Source of the DNA: Cupriavidus sp. AU9028
GTDB lineage: Bacteria > Pseudomonadota > Gammaproteobacteria > Burkholderiales > Burkholderiaceae
Reading direction: 5' to 3'
DNA: 64,000 bases
NCBI RefSeq assembly: GCF_019795295.1
Contig: NZ_JAIMCG010000005.1
Coordinates: 62,001 to 126,000, forward strand
Within the stretch, counting starts at the first letter, position 1, and each line of letters opens with the position of its first letter. Shown here one piece after another: positions 8,916-17,419 of the stretch. Below the pieces are notes generated by a model, which worked only from the letters and a program-made list of their open reading frames with translations, was not told the origin of the DNA and ran no database searches. The position numbers and the translations under genes were made by a program.

Positions 8916-10127
8916 CTACCGGGAAGTGGCGGCGCTCTGGTACGCCGTGCCGGCGTCCGGATCGGCGGGCGGCGCACCGTCGGCGCAGCCCTGGATAATG
9001 TTGAGCAGGCGGTCGCCCACCTGCCGGCTCTGGAAGCGGCGCGAGAAGCAGTCCTGGGCGGCGTTGCGCATCACCTGCTTCTCTGCCTCGTGCAGCGCGA
9101 GCCAGTCGCGCAGCGCGGCCTCGGTACCGGCAACCGTGTCGGTGCGCACCAGTCCCGCGCCATCGGCCTCGATCTCGCGCCAGATGTTGACCTTGTCCGA
9201 GATCAGCACGGGGACGCCGCATCCGAGCGCTTCGGCCACTGCCACGCCGAAGTTCTCCTGGTGCGACGGCAGGCAGAACACTTCCGCGGCATGGAAGGCG
9301 CCCCACTTCTGCTCGCCCGACAGCATGCCGGTCCACACCACGCGCGGCGCGATGCCGGCGCGCACGGCCTGCTCCTGCAGACGCTCGCGCAGGGCGGGCG
9401 CACCGGGCCCGGCGATCACCAGCTGAAGATCGGGATCCGACGGGGCGACGCGGGCGAAAGCATCGATCAGCAGGTCGCAGCCCTTCTTCTCGTGGATGCG
9501 GCCGAAGAACAGCACCAGGCGCTTGCCGCGGGTCTGGGGAAACGCCTGGAAAAACGCCTCGCGCAGCGGCTCGCGTTGCTGCGGCGGCTGCGCGGTGCCG
9601 TAGGACGCAATGCGCTCGTGGCAGCGGTACAGCGGGAAGGACAGCCTGGCACGCAGGCGCTCCTCATCGCAGGTGAACAGTACGGCGCTGGCATGCCGCA
9701 GCACGCGCCGCTCCACCAGCATCCAGTACAGCAGCTTCTTCAGGTGCTTCAGCGGATAGCGGCTGCGGAACCACGGGTCGAGCATCCCGTGGGTAAAGAC
9801 GAAGTACGGCACCTTGCCGCGCAGCGTCCGCAGGGCCGCGAGGCTATGGAACTGCCAGATGCCTTCGATGATCACCGCGTCGTAGCGGGCCGCATTGGCC
9901 TTCAGCCACGGCACCAGCCGGCGGTTATAGGTATAGATGCCTCGTGACGGACCCAGTGCGATGACATTCAGTTCGCTCTCCCGGACCCAGGGGGCGTTGG
10001 GGTCGTCGCCGCAGCAGACGTCCACCTGTACGCCGCGCTCGGCCAGCGGAATGCGCAACTGTCGCAGGCCTTCGATCGGGCCCCCGCCCGCTGGATTGAT
10101 GGTCGCGATGATGTGTAGAAGCTTCAT
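8916..10127 (-). CDS. GT4-type glycosyltransferase
   Basis: A 403-residue GT-B enzyme starting MKLLHIIATINPAGGGPIEG, with the GGGP acceptor loop at 14-17. VLFFGRIHEKKGCDLLIDAF (about 206-225) begins the donor domain and PSHQENFGVAVAEALGCGVP (about 295-314) holds the E-x7-E element. First gene of the likely five-gene minus-strand EPS unit that ends at 6091. The start is at the expected N-terminal beta strand; the Shine-Dalgarno is weak. The 880 bp upstream has no gene and should carry the operon promoter. Confidence 0.9.
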   Translation of the reverse strand: MKLLHIIATINPAGGGPIEGLRQLRIPLAERGVQVDVCCGDDPNAPWVRESELNVIALGPSRGIYTYNRRLVPWLKANAARYDAVIIEGIWQFHSLAALRTLRGKVPYFVFTHGMLDPWFRSRYPLKHLKKLLYWMLVERRVLRHASAVLFTCDEERLRARLSFPLYRCHERIASYGTAQPPQQREPLREAFFQAFPQTRGKRLVLFFGRIHEKKGCDLLIDAFARVAPSDPDLQLVIAGPGAPALRERLQEQAVRAGIAPRVVWTGMLSGEQKWGAFHAAEVFCLPSHQENFGVAVAEALGCGVPVLISDKVNIWREIEADGAGLVRTDTVAGTEAALRDWLALHEAEKQVMRNAAQDCFSRRFQSRQVGDRLLNIIQGCADGAPPADPDAGTAYQSAATSR

Positions 10128-11010
10128 GACTGAAGTCGTTGTCGGCTAGTGCCGGTTGTCCAACCGCATCCCCGGCGGCGGCAGCGGGCTGCCCGGCAGC
10201 ACCGCCCGCCGCGCCACGGCTGCGACGATCCGCGTGCACGGGCATCGCGCTGACAGCGTCAGCCGCGACGGCCACGGCCATCGGATGCCCAGAGCGTAGG
10301 GACCGGCGCGGCGGGCCTCTGTACGTTGGCGCACCCATGCCAGGTGGAGTCGTGCGGCATGCTCAACCACATGGCGACCGGCTGAAGGGCGGAAGGAAGG
10401 ACACGGCTGCAGCCCCGCAAGGTCATCCAGATGGACTAGACCTGCAGTCATCCTTTTGGCGCGACGCAACAAGCCCGCGCGCCGAAAACACGCCCCCGCA
10501 AGGTGGGGTTCGAGTCATCCAGTCTCTGTTTCAATAATGGAGCGCCGGGCCGCGCGGGCACGGTGGCGAACCGGTCAAAAGGGAGGGAGCCGATTAATCG
10601 TTGCAGCGCTGAAACGGAAGGGCATTACTGCTGTTTCATCCTTGAAACTGCAATCGGGAGCCGGCTTTTCCCACTTATGGATGGGCCGGAAACCGGCGTC
10701 TAAGGCCGGTTCCCGGATTATGAAAAAGTAGGGGGAGGCAGAAGCGGAATGTCAGACGGTTCTGACTTGATTTCGCCTGACTCAACCCATAACATGGCCT
10801 AAACGGATTAAAGATAAATCGTTGTGGGGTGGGGATCAGGGTCGCATTTCCGGGATCCACGAAGCCGGCTCATTCCGAGTCGACGGGCACCGGAAAAACG
10901 GGGGGTCGTCCTGAGTTGCGAAGCCGGTTGCAATGGCGCGCGTGACGATGGCTTTCGCTCGTGCGTTTACCTGTTTTTCCGCCAAAAAAAAGATACGGGG
11001 AAAAAACAAG
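10128..11010. promoter_or_regulatory. Divergent non-coding region between EPS glycosyltransferase operon and LuxR-type regulator
   Basis: No convincing gene in 880 bp separating two divergent transcripts. It contains a 6-bp inverted repeat GTCAGA-cggt-TCTGAC (10751-10766), a 7-bp hairpin AACCGGC/GCCGGTT around 10690-10710, and a parS-like degenerate palindrome at 10600-10615. The final part (about 10740-10820 and 10980-11010) is AT-richer and probably carries the regulator promoter. No sigma-70 box is good enough to name. Confidence 0.5.
10751..10766. promoter_or_regulatory. Candidate operator, inverted repeat
   Basis: GTCAGA, four-base spacer, TCTGAC. A perfect 6-bp dyad in the divergent region upstream of both the EPS glycosyltransferase operon and a LuxR-type regulator. 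It could be a binding site for that regulator, but nothing in the sequence names the protein. Confidence 0.3.
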
Positions 11011-11943
11011 ATGAACGCACTGTTGATTGAAGCCCATCCATTGCTGCGGCTGGGATTGCATCAGATGCTGGAGCGGATCGAGGGGATCGACCACGTCATT
11101 GCCATCGATCCTGCCGATGTCTCGCTGCTGGACGGCACCGACAACGATACTGACCTGATGGTGTTCGGCATGCCGCAGGATGCCGACGCCGGCTGGACGC
11201 TGCTGACGCAGGTCCGGCGCGTGCTCAACGCCCAACGGGTGCTGTTGCTCTCCGATACGGTTCCGCTGCAAGTGCCCGCCGCTGCCATGGCGCAAGGCGT
11301 CTGCGGCTGCCTGCCCAAGTCGGCCTCCCTGGCGGTACTGGAAGCGGCGATCCGCCTGGCCATGGTGGGTGGGTACTTCGTGCGCGGCAGCGGCGCCGGT
11401 ACCGGCCTTGCCACCTCTCTTGCCCCGGCCAGCCATGGCGGCCCGGTAATGACCAGCGCGCCGCCCAGTTCGCGGGCGTCGATCTCCAGCGTGCAGAATG
11501 CGGTGGTCCACACCGCCAGCCCGGCTTCCGCCCGCGTTGGCGTGACCGCCGCCCATCCCGCTGCCTCGCCCCGCCCTGCCCCCGGCGCCGAACTGCATGG
11601 CGAATCGGCCTACTACGACGAGGCCGAAATGCTGCAGATCACCCCGCGCCAGTATGAAGTGCTGGTATTGCTGGCCCGCGGTCATCCGATCAAGACGGTC
11701 AGCCGCATGCTCAATATCTCGGTCGCCACCGTAAAGAGCCATGCCTGCACGCTGTATCAACGGCTGAAGGTGCGCAACAAGGGCGAGGCGGTTTATACCG
11801 CGCTGCAGCGTGGTGCCAAGCTGGAATGGGTCAGCGGCGATGGCACCTCGCCGGTGGCGCCGGTTTCGCGCATGTCGCGCGCCGCCAATGAGCGCAGCGA
11901 GCGCGCGGACCTGCCGTTGCAGCTGGGCGGCGGAATGCGCTGA
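11011..11943 (+). CDS. LuxR-type regulator with degenerate receiver domain
   Basis: A 310-residue transcription regulator of NarL/FixJ layout. Residues 1-125 fold like a response-regulator receiver (MNALLIEAHPLLRLGLHQML; LPKSASLAVLEAAIRLAMVGG), but the acidic pocket is a lone Glu (E7) and the segment that should hold the phospho-Asp reads DLMVFGMP, with no Asp there; the late Lys (PKS) is kept. A linker of some 85 residues rich in Ala, Ser and Pro follows, then a LuxR HTH (ITPRQYEVLVLLARG, TVSRMLNISVATVKSH, NKGEAVY; about 210-275). GGGGA is 9 bases before the ATG. It sits directly before wza-wzb-wzc, so EPS control is likely, by a signal other than phosphorylation. It has a paralogue at 27263-28087. 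Confidence 0.88.
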   Translation: MNALLIEAHPLLRLGLHQMLERIEGIDHVIAIDPADVSLLDGTDNDTDLMVFGMPQDADAGWTLLTQVRRVLNAQRVLLLSDTVPLQVPAAAMAQGVCGCLPKSASLAVLEAAIRLAMVGGYFVRGSGAGTGLATSLAPASHGGPVMTSAPPSSRASISSVQNAVVHTASPASARVGVTAAHPAASPRPAPGAELHGESAYYDEAEMLQITPRQYEVLVLLARGHPIKTVSRMLNISVATVKSHACTLYQRLKVRNKGEAVYTALQRGAKLEWVSGDGTSPVAPVSRMSRAANERSERADLPLQLGGGMR

Positions 11944-12023
11944 CCGCATCCGCGATTGAAGGTCATCGGCCGGGCAATTTGCCCGGCCATTTTGTTTTCT
12001 TCGGGAAGCGTTGGTGGCGCATT

Positions 12024-12140
12024 CCCTCTCCCCCGACCCCTCTCCCGCAAGCGGGCGAGGGGAGCAAACCAGAAGCGTTCAAAGCGGCTGCGGTGTTCTC
12101 CCCTCTACCGCCTTGCGGGAGAGGGGCAGGGGGAGAGGGC
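12024..12140. repeat. REP-like element 1
   Basis: A 117-bp GC-rich element with inverted ends (CCCTCTCCCCCGACCCC at the left, GGGGCAGGGGGAGAGGG at the right) and inner palindromes built from CCCCTCTCCCGC and GCGGGAGAGGGG. An inner copy of GAGGGGAGCAAACC is shared with the elements at 51515 and 60359. It lies between the LuxR-type gene and the wza-like gene and could act as a transcription stop for the former. Confidence 0.75.
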
Positions 12141-12328
12141 AGCACGCCCAGGCCCCCACGATTGCCCCCCGCCAATACCCCTCTTCCCGTCCCGTGATTT
12201 CCCCGCAACGCTGACCGTCCCCAGTGTGTGACAGCGAACCGAATTGCGCCCCCCGAAGAAAGACGATGACGCCATCCGGGGGACATGGCGATGCGCGTGT
12301 CCATTTGCATGTAGCAGGGAGAGTTGCC

Positions 12329-13501
12329 ATGAAAGCAATGAAACAGGGTCAGTCGACGCGCCGCTTCGGCGGCGGGCGCAAGAGGTGGTGGTTGACCGTT
12401 GCCGCGGCGGGCGTGGCGGCGATGCTGGGCGGGTGTGCCAGTTCGCCAGGCATGTATTTCGACAAGCAGGCGCCGGTGTCGGCGATCGGGCCCGACGCGA
12501 TGCCCAAGGTCACCCCGATCACCATGGATCTGGTGCGCGAGCTGCGCAACAACAATCGGCGCGACAACGAAGGCGTCGAAGAACTGTTCGCCACGCCGGA
12601 GCCGTATCGGGTCGGGCCTGGCGACATCATCTCCGTGGTGGTGTGGGATCACCCCGAACTGGTGTTCCCCACGCAGACCTACAGCATCGGCCAGGGCTAC
12701 GACATGCCGGCCGTCGGCGGCCATGCCAACGTGCCGGGCTACGTCGTCAGCCCGCACGGCGATATCCAGTTCCCCTACGCCGGCATCATGAAGGTCGCCG
12801 GCAAGACCGCCAACGAAGTGCGCGACCAGATCGCCCAGGCGCTGTCACGCGTGGTGCGGGATCCGCAGATGACCGTGCGCGTGCTGGCCTTCCGCAGCCA
12901 GCGCGTCTATGTCGATGGCGAGGTCAAGACGCCCGGCATGTTCCCGATCGACGACGCGCCGATGACGCTGGTCGAAGCGCTGAACCGCGCCGGCGGCGTG
13001 CTGACGCAGACCGGCGACGCCAGCCGCGTGCGAGTCAGCCGCGGCGACCGCAGCTGGTACATCAACATGCCGGCGCTGCTGCAGCGAGGCATCGATCCGT
13101 CGCGCATCCTGCTGCGCAGCGGCGATATCGTCCGTGTCGAGCAGCGCGAGGACAGCAAGGTGTTCGTCACCGGCGAAGTGCTGCGCCCCAGCGCGCTGCT
13201 GATGCGCAACGGCCGCATGACGCTGAACGAGGCGCTGGGCGACGCGGGCGGCGTCAATCCGAACTCCGCAAGCCCGGACCAGATTTATGTGATTCGCAAG
13301 ACCGAGACCGGCCAGGAGCCCAAGGTATTCCATCTGGACGGCAGCTCGCCGGTGGCGCTGGCCATCGCGGAAGGCTTCGAGCTGGAGCCGAAGGACGTGG
13401 TCTATGTGGATGCCCGCGAGCTGGTGCGCTGGAGCCGCGTGGTCAACCTCTTGATCCCCGCGACGCAGCCGGTCATCGGCACTGCCGGGGTGGTGCGCTA
13501 G
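12329..13501 (+). CDS. Wza-like outer-membrane polysaccharide export lipoprotein
   Basis: Forms the outer-membrane export channel for the EPS. The 390-residue product has a signal peptide with lipobox LGGC (Cys about 32), a poly-export domain from YRVGPGDIISVVVWDHPELV (about 92-111), and SLBB-type repeats (RVYVDGEVKTPGMFPI, about 192; KVFVTGEVLRPSALL, about 278). It ends near RWSRVVNLLIPATQPVIGTA, which fits the C-terminal amphipathic helix of Wza. AGGGAGAG stands before the ATG at 12329; an upstream frame extension to 12224 has no signal peptide and is not used. First gene of an operon with the phosphatase and the kinase. Confidence 0.93.
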   Translation: MKAMKQGQSTRRFGGGRKRWWLTVAAAGVAAMLGGCASSPGMYFDKQAPVSAIGPDAMPKVTPITMDLVRELRNNNRRDNEGVEELFATPEPYRVGPGDIISVVVWDHPELVFPTQTYSIGQGYDMPAVGGHANVPGYVVSPHGDIQFPYAGIMKVAGKTANEVRDQIAQALSRVVRDPQMTVRVLAFRSQRVYVDGEVKTPGMFPIDDAPMTLVEALNRAGGVLTQTGDASRVRVSRGDRSWYINMPALLQRGIDPSRILLRSGDIVRVEQREDSKVFVTGEVLRPSALLMRNGRMTLNEALGDAGGVNPNSASPDQIYVIRKTETGQEPKVFHLDGSSPVALAIAEGFELEPKDVVYVDARELVRWSRVVNLLIPATQPVIGTAGVVR

Positions 13502-13510
13502 GCGATCGAC

Positions 13511-13975
13511 ATGGTCAACAACATTCTGATCGTCTGCCTGGGCAACACCTGCCGCAGTCCGATGGCGGAGGCGCTGCTGCGCCGCGCGCTGCCGGACTGC
13601 AAGGTGTGCTCGGCAGGACTGGCGCCGCCGGTCGGCGCCGCGGCGCATCCTCGTGTCATCTCGCTGATGCACGCCGAGGGCATCGAGTTGCATGCGCATC
13701 GCGCACGCACCGTCGATGACGCACTGATCGACTGGGCAGATCTCATCCTCGTGATGGAGACCGACCAGCGCGAGGAAGTCGAGCGCCGCTTTCCTGCCGC
13801 ACGAGGGAAAGTCTGGCGCATCGGCGAATTCATCCAGACCGATGTACCCGACCCGTTCGGGTGCTCGCACAGCATGTTCACTATCGCGCTCGGCTTGATC
13901 AAGAAGGGCATCGATTCGTGGTCGGACCGCATACGATCCATTGCGCCGGCCGAATGTCACGGGGAGGCATCATGA
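13511..13975 (+). CDS. Low-molecular-weight protein-tyrosine phosphatase (Wzb/EpsP-like)
   Basis: A 154-residue phosphatase that dephosphorylates the Wzc-type kinase encoded next to it. The P-loop C-x5-R-S is CLGNTCRSP at about residues 9-17, and the general-acid Asp is in VPDPFG at about 115. It starts 9 bp after the export gene, and its TGA overlaps the ATG of the kinase gene (ATGA, 13972-13975), so the three are one operon with coupled translation of the last two. Confidence 0.93.
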   Translation: MVNNILIVCLGNTCRSPMAEALLRRALPDCKVCSAGLAPPVGAAAHPRVISLMHAEGIELHAHRARTVDDALIDWADLILVMETDQREEVERRFPAARGKVWRIGEFIQTDVPDPFGCSHSMFTIALGLIKKGIDSWSDRIRSIAPAECHGEAS

Positions 13976-16218
13976 ACAACAGTATTACCCGGAGCCACCA
14001 CTCCGACCGTAGCGACGACCGCGAAGGGATGGTCGACCTGACCTCCTGGTTCGATGTGCTCGCGCGCTACCGATGGACCTTCGCCGCAACAGCCAGTGCG
14101 GTGATCGTCGCTGGCGTCGCCTATGCCATGGTCACACGGCCGGTCTACCAGGCCGACATCATGGTGCAGGTGGAGGAAAACACCAACCAGAACGTGGCCA
14201 ACCGCGCGCTGGCCGCATCGCTGTCGCCGATCATCGAGGTCAAGCCGGCTGCCTCGGCCGAAGTCGAGCTGCTGCAGTCGCGCATGGTGGTCGGCCGTGC
14301 CGTCGACAACCTCAATCTGGATATCGAGGCATCGCCGCGCTACTTCCCCATCGTCGGCCGCGCCATCGCCAGCGCCAATCCGGAGCTGTCGCGACCGGGG
14401 CTGTTCGGCTGGGGCGGCTTCGCGTGGGGCAGCGAGTCCATCAGGGTCACCGAGCTGGTCGTACCGCCCGAGATGGAGGAGCGCAACATCAGCGTGACCG
14501 CGCGCGGCGATGGGCGCTACAGCGTCGCCTTCGACAGCGACAAGGCGCGTGCGGAAGGACGCGTCGGCGAGCCGCTCACCATCAAGACCGCCTACGGTCC
14601 GGTCAACATGACGATTGCCGGCCTGGACGGGCGTGCGGGCACGCAGTTCAACGTGCGGCACCTGCCGCGCGCCACTGCCATCGCACGCCTGCAGCAGAAG
14701 CTGCACATCATGGAGCGCGGCAAGCAGAGCGGGGTGCTGGGTGTCACGCTGCAGGGCGAATCGCCGGAACTGACCGCGGCGATCCTCAACGAGATCGGCA
14801 CCGAGTACGTCGACCAGAACCTGCGGCGCAAGGCAGCGGAAGCGGAAAAGTCGCTGGCGTTCCTGGAGAGTCAGCTGCCGCAGCTGAAGCAGCAGGTGGA
14901 AGCGTCGGAGACCCGCTACAACCAGCTGCGCAACCAGCGTGGCACCGTCGATCTGAGCGAGGAATCGAAGCTGGTGCTGAATCAGTCGGTCAGCATCCAG
15001 ACCAAGCTGCAGGAACTGCGGCAAAAGCGCCAGGAACTGGTCACGCGCTTCGTCGGCGATCACCCCAGCATCACGGCGATCGACAGCCAGATCAACGGCC
15101 TGACCACGCAATTGAACGCGGTGACCTCGCGCATCCAGCGGCTGCCGGACGTCGAGCAGAACGTGCTGCGGCTGATGCGCGACGTCAAGGTCAGCACCGA
15201 GCTGTACCAGGCGCTGCTCAATGACGTGCAGCAGCTGAGGCTGATGAAGGCCAGCAAGGTCGGCTCGGCGCGCCTGGTCGATCCGGCCCAGGTTCCGCTC
15301 AAGCCGGTGCGGCCGAACCGTCCGCTGATCGTCGGCATGGCGCTCGGCCTTGGCGTGCTTGCCGGCCTGCTGATGGTGGTGCTGCGCCGTTCGCTGGACG
15401 GCGGCCTGACCGATGCGGACGAGGTCGAGCAGCAGACCGGCCTGACCGTCTACGCGACGATCCCGCTGAGCCAGCAGCAGGAGCGCAAGTATGGCGGCAC
15501 CCGGCCGCGCCCGGGCCTGCTCGCGCTGCAGGATCCGGAGGACCCGTCCGTGGAGGCGCTGCGCAGCTTCCGTACCGCGCTGCAGTTCGCGCTGGTTGGC
15601 AGCCGCAACCGCATCGTCGTGATCACCGGCCCCTCGCCGGGCGTGGGCAAGTCCTTCGTCTGCGCCAACTTCGCGGCCATCCTCGCCGCGGGCGGCAAGC
15701 GCGTGGTGCTGGTGGATGCCGACATGCGGCGCGGCGGGCTGAACCACCGCTTCGGATCGCGCCGCACCCCGGGCCTGAGCGACCTGCTGCTCGGTGCCCC
15801 GCTGGAGAAGGTGCTGCAACGTCAGGTCTCGCCGGGGCTGGACTTCATCCCGACGGGTTCGGAAGCGCCGCAGCCGGCCGACATGCTGCAAAGCGCCGGC
15901 ATGGAAGCGCTGCTGGACACGCTGAAGACGCAGTACGACGTCGTGCTGATCGACTCCCCGCCGGTACTGGCGGCTTCCGACGCCGGCATCCTCGCGGGCA
16001 AGGCTGGCGCGGTCTTCCTGGTGGCACGCGCCGACCTCACCACGGCAAGCGAACTGCAGGCCACCGACAAGGCCATCCGCCATGCCGGCGGAGACGTCAA
16101 GGGCGTGCTGTTCAACGGCCTGCACGTCGAGGGGCGCTGGTACCGCTCGCATTATCACTTCGGCAAGTATCGCTACCTGAACCAGTACGGCGCCACGCGC
16201 CCGGCCAAGCAGGCCTGA
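13972..16218 (+). CDS. Wzc-like polysaccharide copolymerase / bacterial tyrosine kinase
   Basis: A 748-residue inner-membrane protein that sets EPS chain length and couples to Wza. Layout: Wzz domain with a first membrane segment (about 40-60), a long periplasmic coiled-coil (about 270-420), a second membrane segment LIVGMALGLGVLAGLLMVVL (about 450-470), then the kinase with Walker A GPSPGVGKSF (about 551), Walker A' VLVDADMRRGG (about 580) and Walker B VVLIDSPP (about 657). The C-terminus is a tyrosine cluster (WYRSHYHFGKYRYLNQY), the usual autophosphorylation tail and target of the neighbouring phosphatase. GGGGAGG lies 5 bases before the ATG. Confidence 0.94.
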   Translation: MNNSITRSHHSDRSDDREGMVDLTSWFDVLARYRWTFAATASAVIVAGVAYAMVTRPVYQADIMVQVEENTNQNVANRALAASLSPIIEVKPAASAEVELLQSRMVVGRAVDNLNLDIEASPRYFPIVGRAIASANPELSRPGLFGWGGFAWGSESIRVTELVVPPEMEERNISVTARGDGRYSVAFDSDKARAEGRVGEPLTIKTAYGPVNMTIAGLDGRAGTQFNVRHLPRATAIARLQQKLHIMERGKQSGVLGVTLQGESPELTAAILNEIGTEYVDQNLRRKAAEAEKSLAFLESQLPQLKQQVEASETRYNQLRNQRGTVDLSEESKLVLNQSVSIQTKLQELRQKRQELVTRFVGDHPSITAIDSQINGLTTQLNAVTSRIQRLPDVEQNVLRLMRDVKVSTELYQALLNDVQQLRLMKASKVGSARLVDPAQVPLKPVRPNRPLIVGMALGLGVLAGLLMVVLRRSLDGGLTDADEVEQQTGLTVYATIPLSQQQERKYGGTRPRPGLLALQDPEDPSVEALRSFRTALQFALVGSRNRIVVITGPSPGVGKSFVCANFAAILAAGGKRVVLVDADMRRGGLNHRFGSRRTPGLSDLLLGAPLEKVLQRQVSPGLDFIPTGSEAPQPADMLQSAGMEALLDTLKTQYDVVLIDSPPVLAASDAGILAGKAGAVFLVARADLTTASELQATDKAIRHAGGDVKGVLFNGLHVEGRWYRSHYHFGKYRYLNQYGATRPAKQA

Positions 16219-16256
16219 GCGCCTGGCCTTCGCCTCGCCTTCGTTGCCTCAGCCGA

Positions 16257-16280
16257 CCCCCGCCTCGCGCGGGGGTTTTT
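16257..16280 (+). terminator. Rho-independent terminator of the wza-wzb-wzc operon
   Basis: CCCCCGC (16257-16263), 5-nt loop, GCGGGGG (16269-16275), then TTTTT. Perfect 7-bp GC stem 38 bp after the kinase stop codon. Confidence 0.9.
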
Positions 16281-16526
16281 CATTGGCGGCGCAAGGGGAT
16301 GTAGGACTGCACCGGCAGCCACCGTCGGATGCCGCCGTCGGCGCTGGCGCCAATTGTAAGGACTTGTTTAAAGCGGGAAACGGGAGGCACGGGCAGCCGT
16401 CGAAAATCGGCAAGGGCACGCCGCATGTCGTCATGCCGGCGTCAGGGCCCAGGATACCGATCCACAGCTTGCCGGACCGCTGGACGCGCCGGCAGATCGG
16501 CCGAACAACACTAATGGAGGTCCGCT

Positions 16527-17138
16527 ATGTCTCGTCGCAATACTGTTCGCACTCATTCGCTGATTGCCGCGCTGGCGGCAGGTCTGCTGAGCACCGCCGC
16601 GCTGGCCCAGACGCAAACCGGCACGCCCACCGGTGCCGGCGACGGCGGCTCGCCGGCCAGCCCGGCCGCCGGCCAGAACCGCATGGCCACGCCGGGCGCC
16701 GCCGGCACTGCCGCGCCACCGGCGCCAGCGCGTGGCACCGGCTCGATGGGCACCCAGGGCGGGGCGACCATGGGCACGCAGGGTGGTGCCACCATGGACA
16801 CCGGCAGCGCCGGCATGGCAGCGGGCAGCACCGCCGCCACCGGGACGCCACAGGACGGCATCGTCACCAGCGTCGGCATCGTGCCGCGCAGCGCCGTGCC
16901 GCAGGGATGGACCGTGACGCCGGTCGGCCCGGGGGTGGTGCAGATCCACCCGCCGAAGGACCCGCTGGTCGAGCGCCGTGAGGCCCGCGCCGAAGCGCGC
17001 GGCGAGTATCGCGCCCGCAAGGCCGACGCCAGGCAGGAATACAAGCAGGAAGTGAAGGCCGCCAAGCAGGAACGCAAGGCGGAGATGCGCGATGCCAACG
17101 AGGAGGCCAAGCGCGAACTGACCGCGCCGGCACGTTAA
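16527..17138 (+). CDS. Secreted Ala/Gly-rich protein with charged C-terminal helix
   Basis: Function not recognised. A 203-residue protein with a good Sec signal peptide (SLIAALAAGLLSTAALAQ, residues about 11-28). Residues 30-115 are low-complexity Gly, Ala, Thr, Pro with a repeated TMGTQGGA unit; 120-145 form a short conserved-looking block (GIVPRSAVPQGWTVTPVGPG); from about 147 to the end the chain is a highly charged Arg/Lys/Glu/Ala helix. TGGAGG stands 7 bases before the ATG. It has its own terminator. A periplasmic or surface role linked to EPS is inference from place only. Confidence 0.78.
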   Translation: MSRRNTVRTHSLIAALAAGLLSTAALAQTQTGTPTGAGDGGSPASPAAGQNRMATPGAAGTAAPPAPARGTGSMGTQGGATMGTQGGATMDTGSAGMAAGSTAATGTPQDGIVTSVGIVPRSAVPQGWTVTPVGPGVVQIHPPKDPLVERREARAEARGEYRARKADARQEYKQEVKAAKQERKAEMRDANEEAKRELTAPAR

Positions 17139-17160
17139 GGGAGCCGCTCCGGCGGCTCCC
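17139..17160. other. Stable hairpin directly after the secreted-protein gene
   Basis: GGGAGCCGC, 4-nt loop, GCGGCTCCC: perfect 9-bp stem starting at the base after the stop codon, without a T-run. It is followed at once by the terminator at 17177, so two hairpins stand in tandem at this 3' end. Confidence 0.6.
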
Positions 17161-17176
17161 GGCCCGTCAGCCGGTA

Positions 17177-17225
17177 CGCCGCGCCGGCCTGCGTCGGAAG
17201 GCGACGCAGGCCGGCGCGGCGTTTT
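17177..17225 (+). terminator. Very long perfect hairpin terminator
   Basis: The 20-bp arms (17177-17196 and 17202-17221) are exact reverse complements, with a 5-nt loop and TTTT after the stem. The arms share the core GCCGGCCTGCGTCG. Much longer than a usual intrinsic terminator stem; see findings. Confidence 0.85.
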
Positions 17226-17359
17226 CGTTCATGCGCATCAGTCCGCGCCTTGGTTGCAAGCGGTGGCGTAGCCCGCTGAGAGCGAGCGCGCGGATGCCAT
17301 CGCGCGGCCGAAATCCACGCAGAATCAGGTACGCCCTTCGATCTGCTGGCGCGAATGGG

Positions 17360-17400
17360 AAAAAGGCAAGGCCGCTGCCCCCAAAGGGCAGCGGCCTTGC
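17360..17400 (-). terminator. Rho-independent terminator of the minus-strand copolymerase gene
   Basis: Reading the minus strand, GCAAGGCCGCTGCCC (17400-17386), 5-nt loop, GGGCAGCGGCCTTGC (17380-17366), then a T-run (complement of A 17360-17364) with one intervening base pair. A perfect 15-bp stem 20 bp after the stop at 17420. Confidence 0.9.
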
Positions 17401-17419
17401 GCTATAGCGCTGCGCGCCT

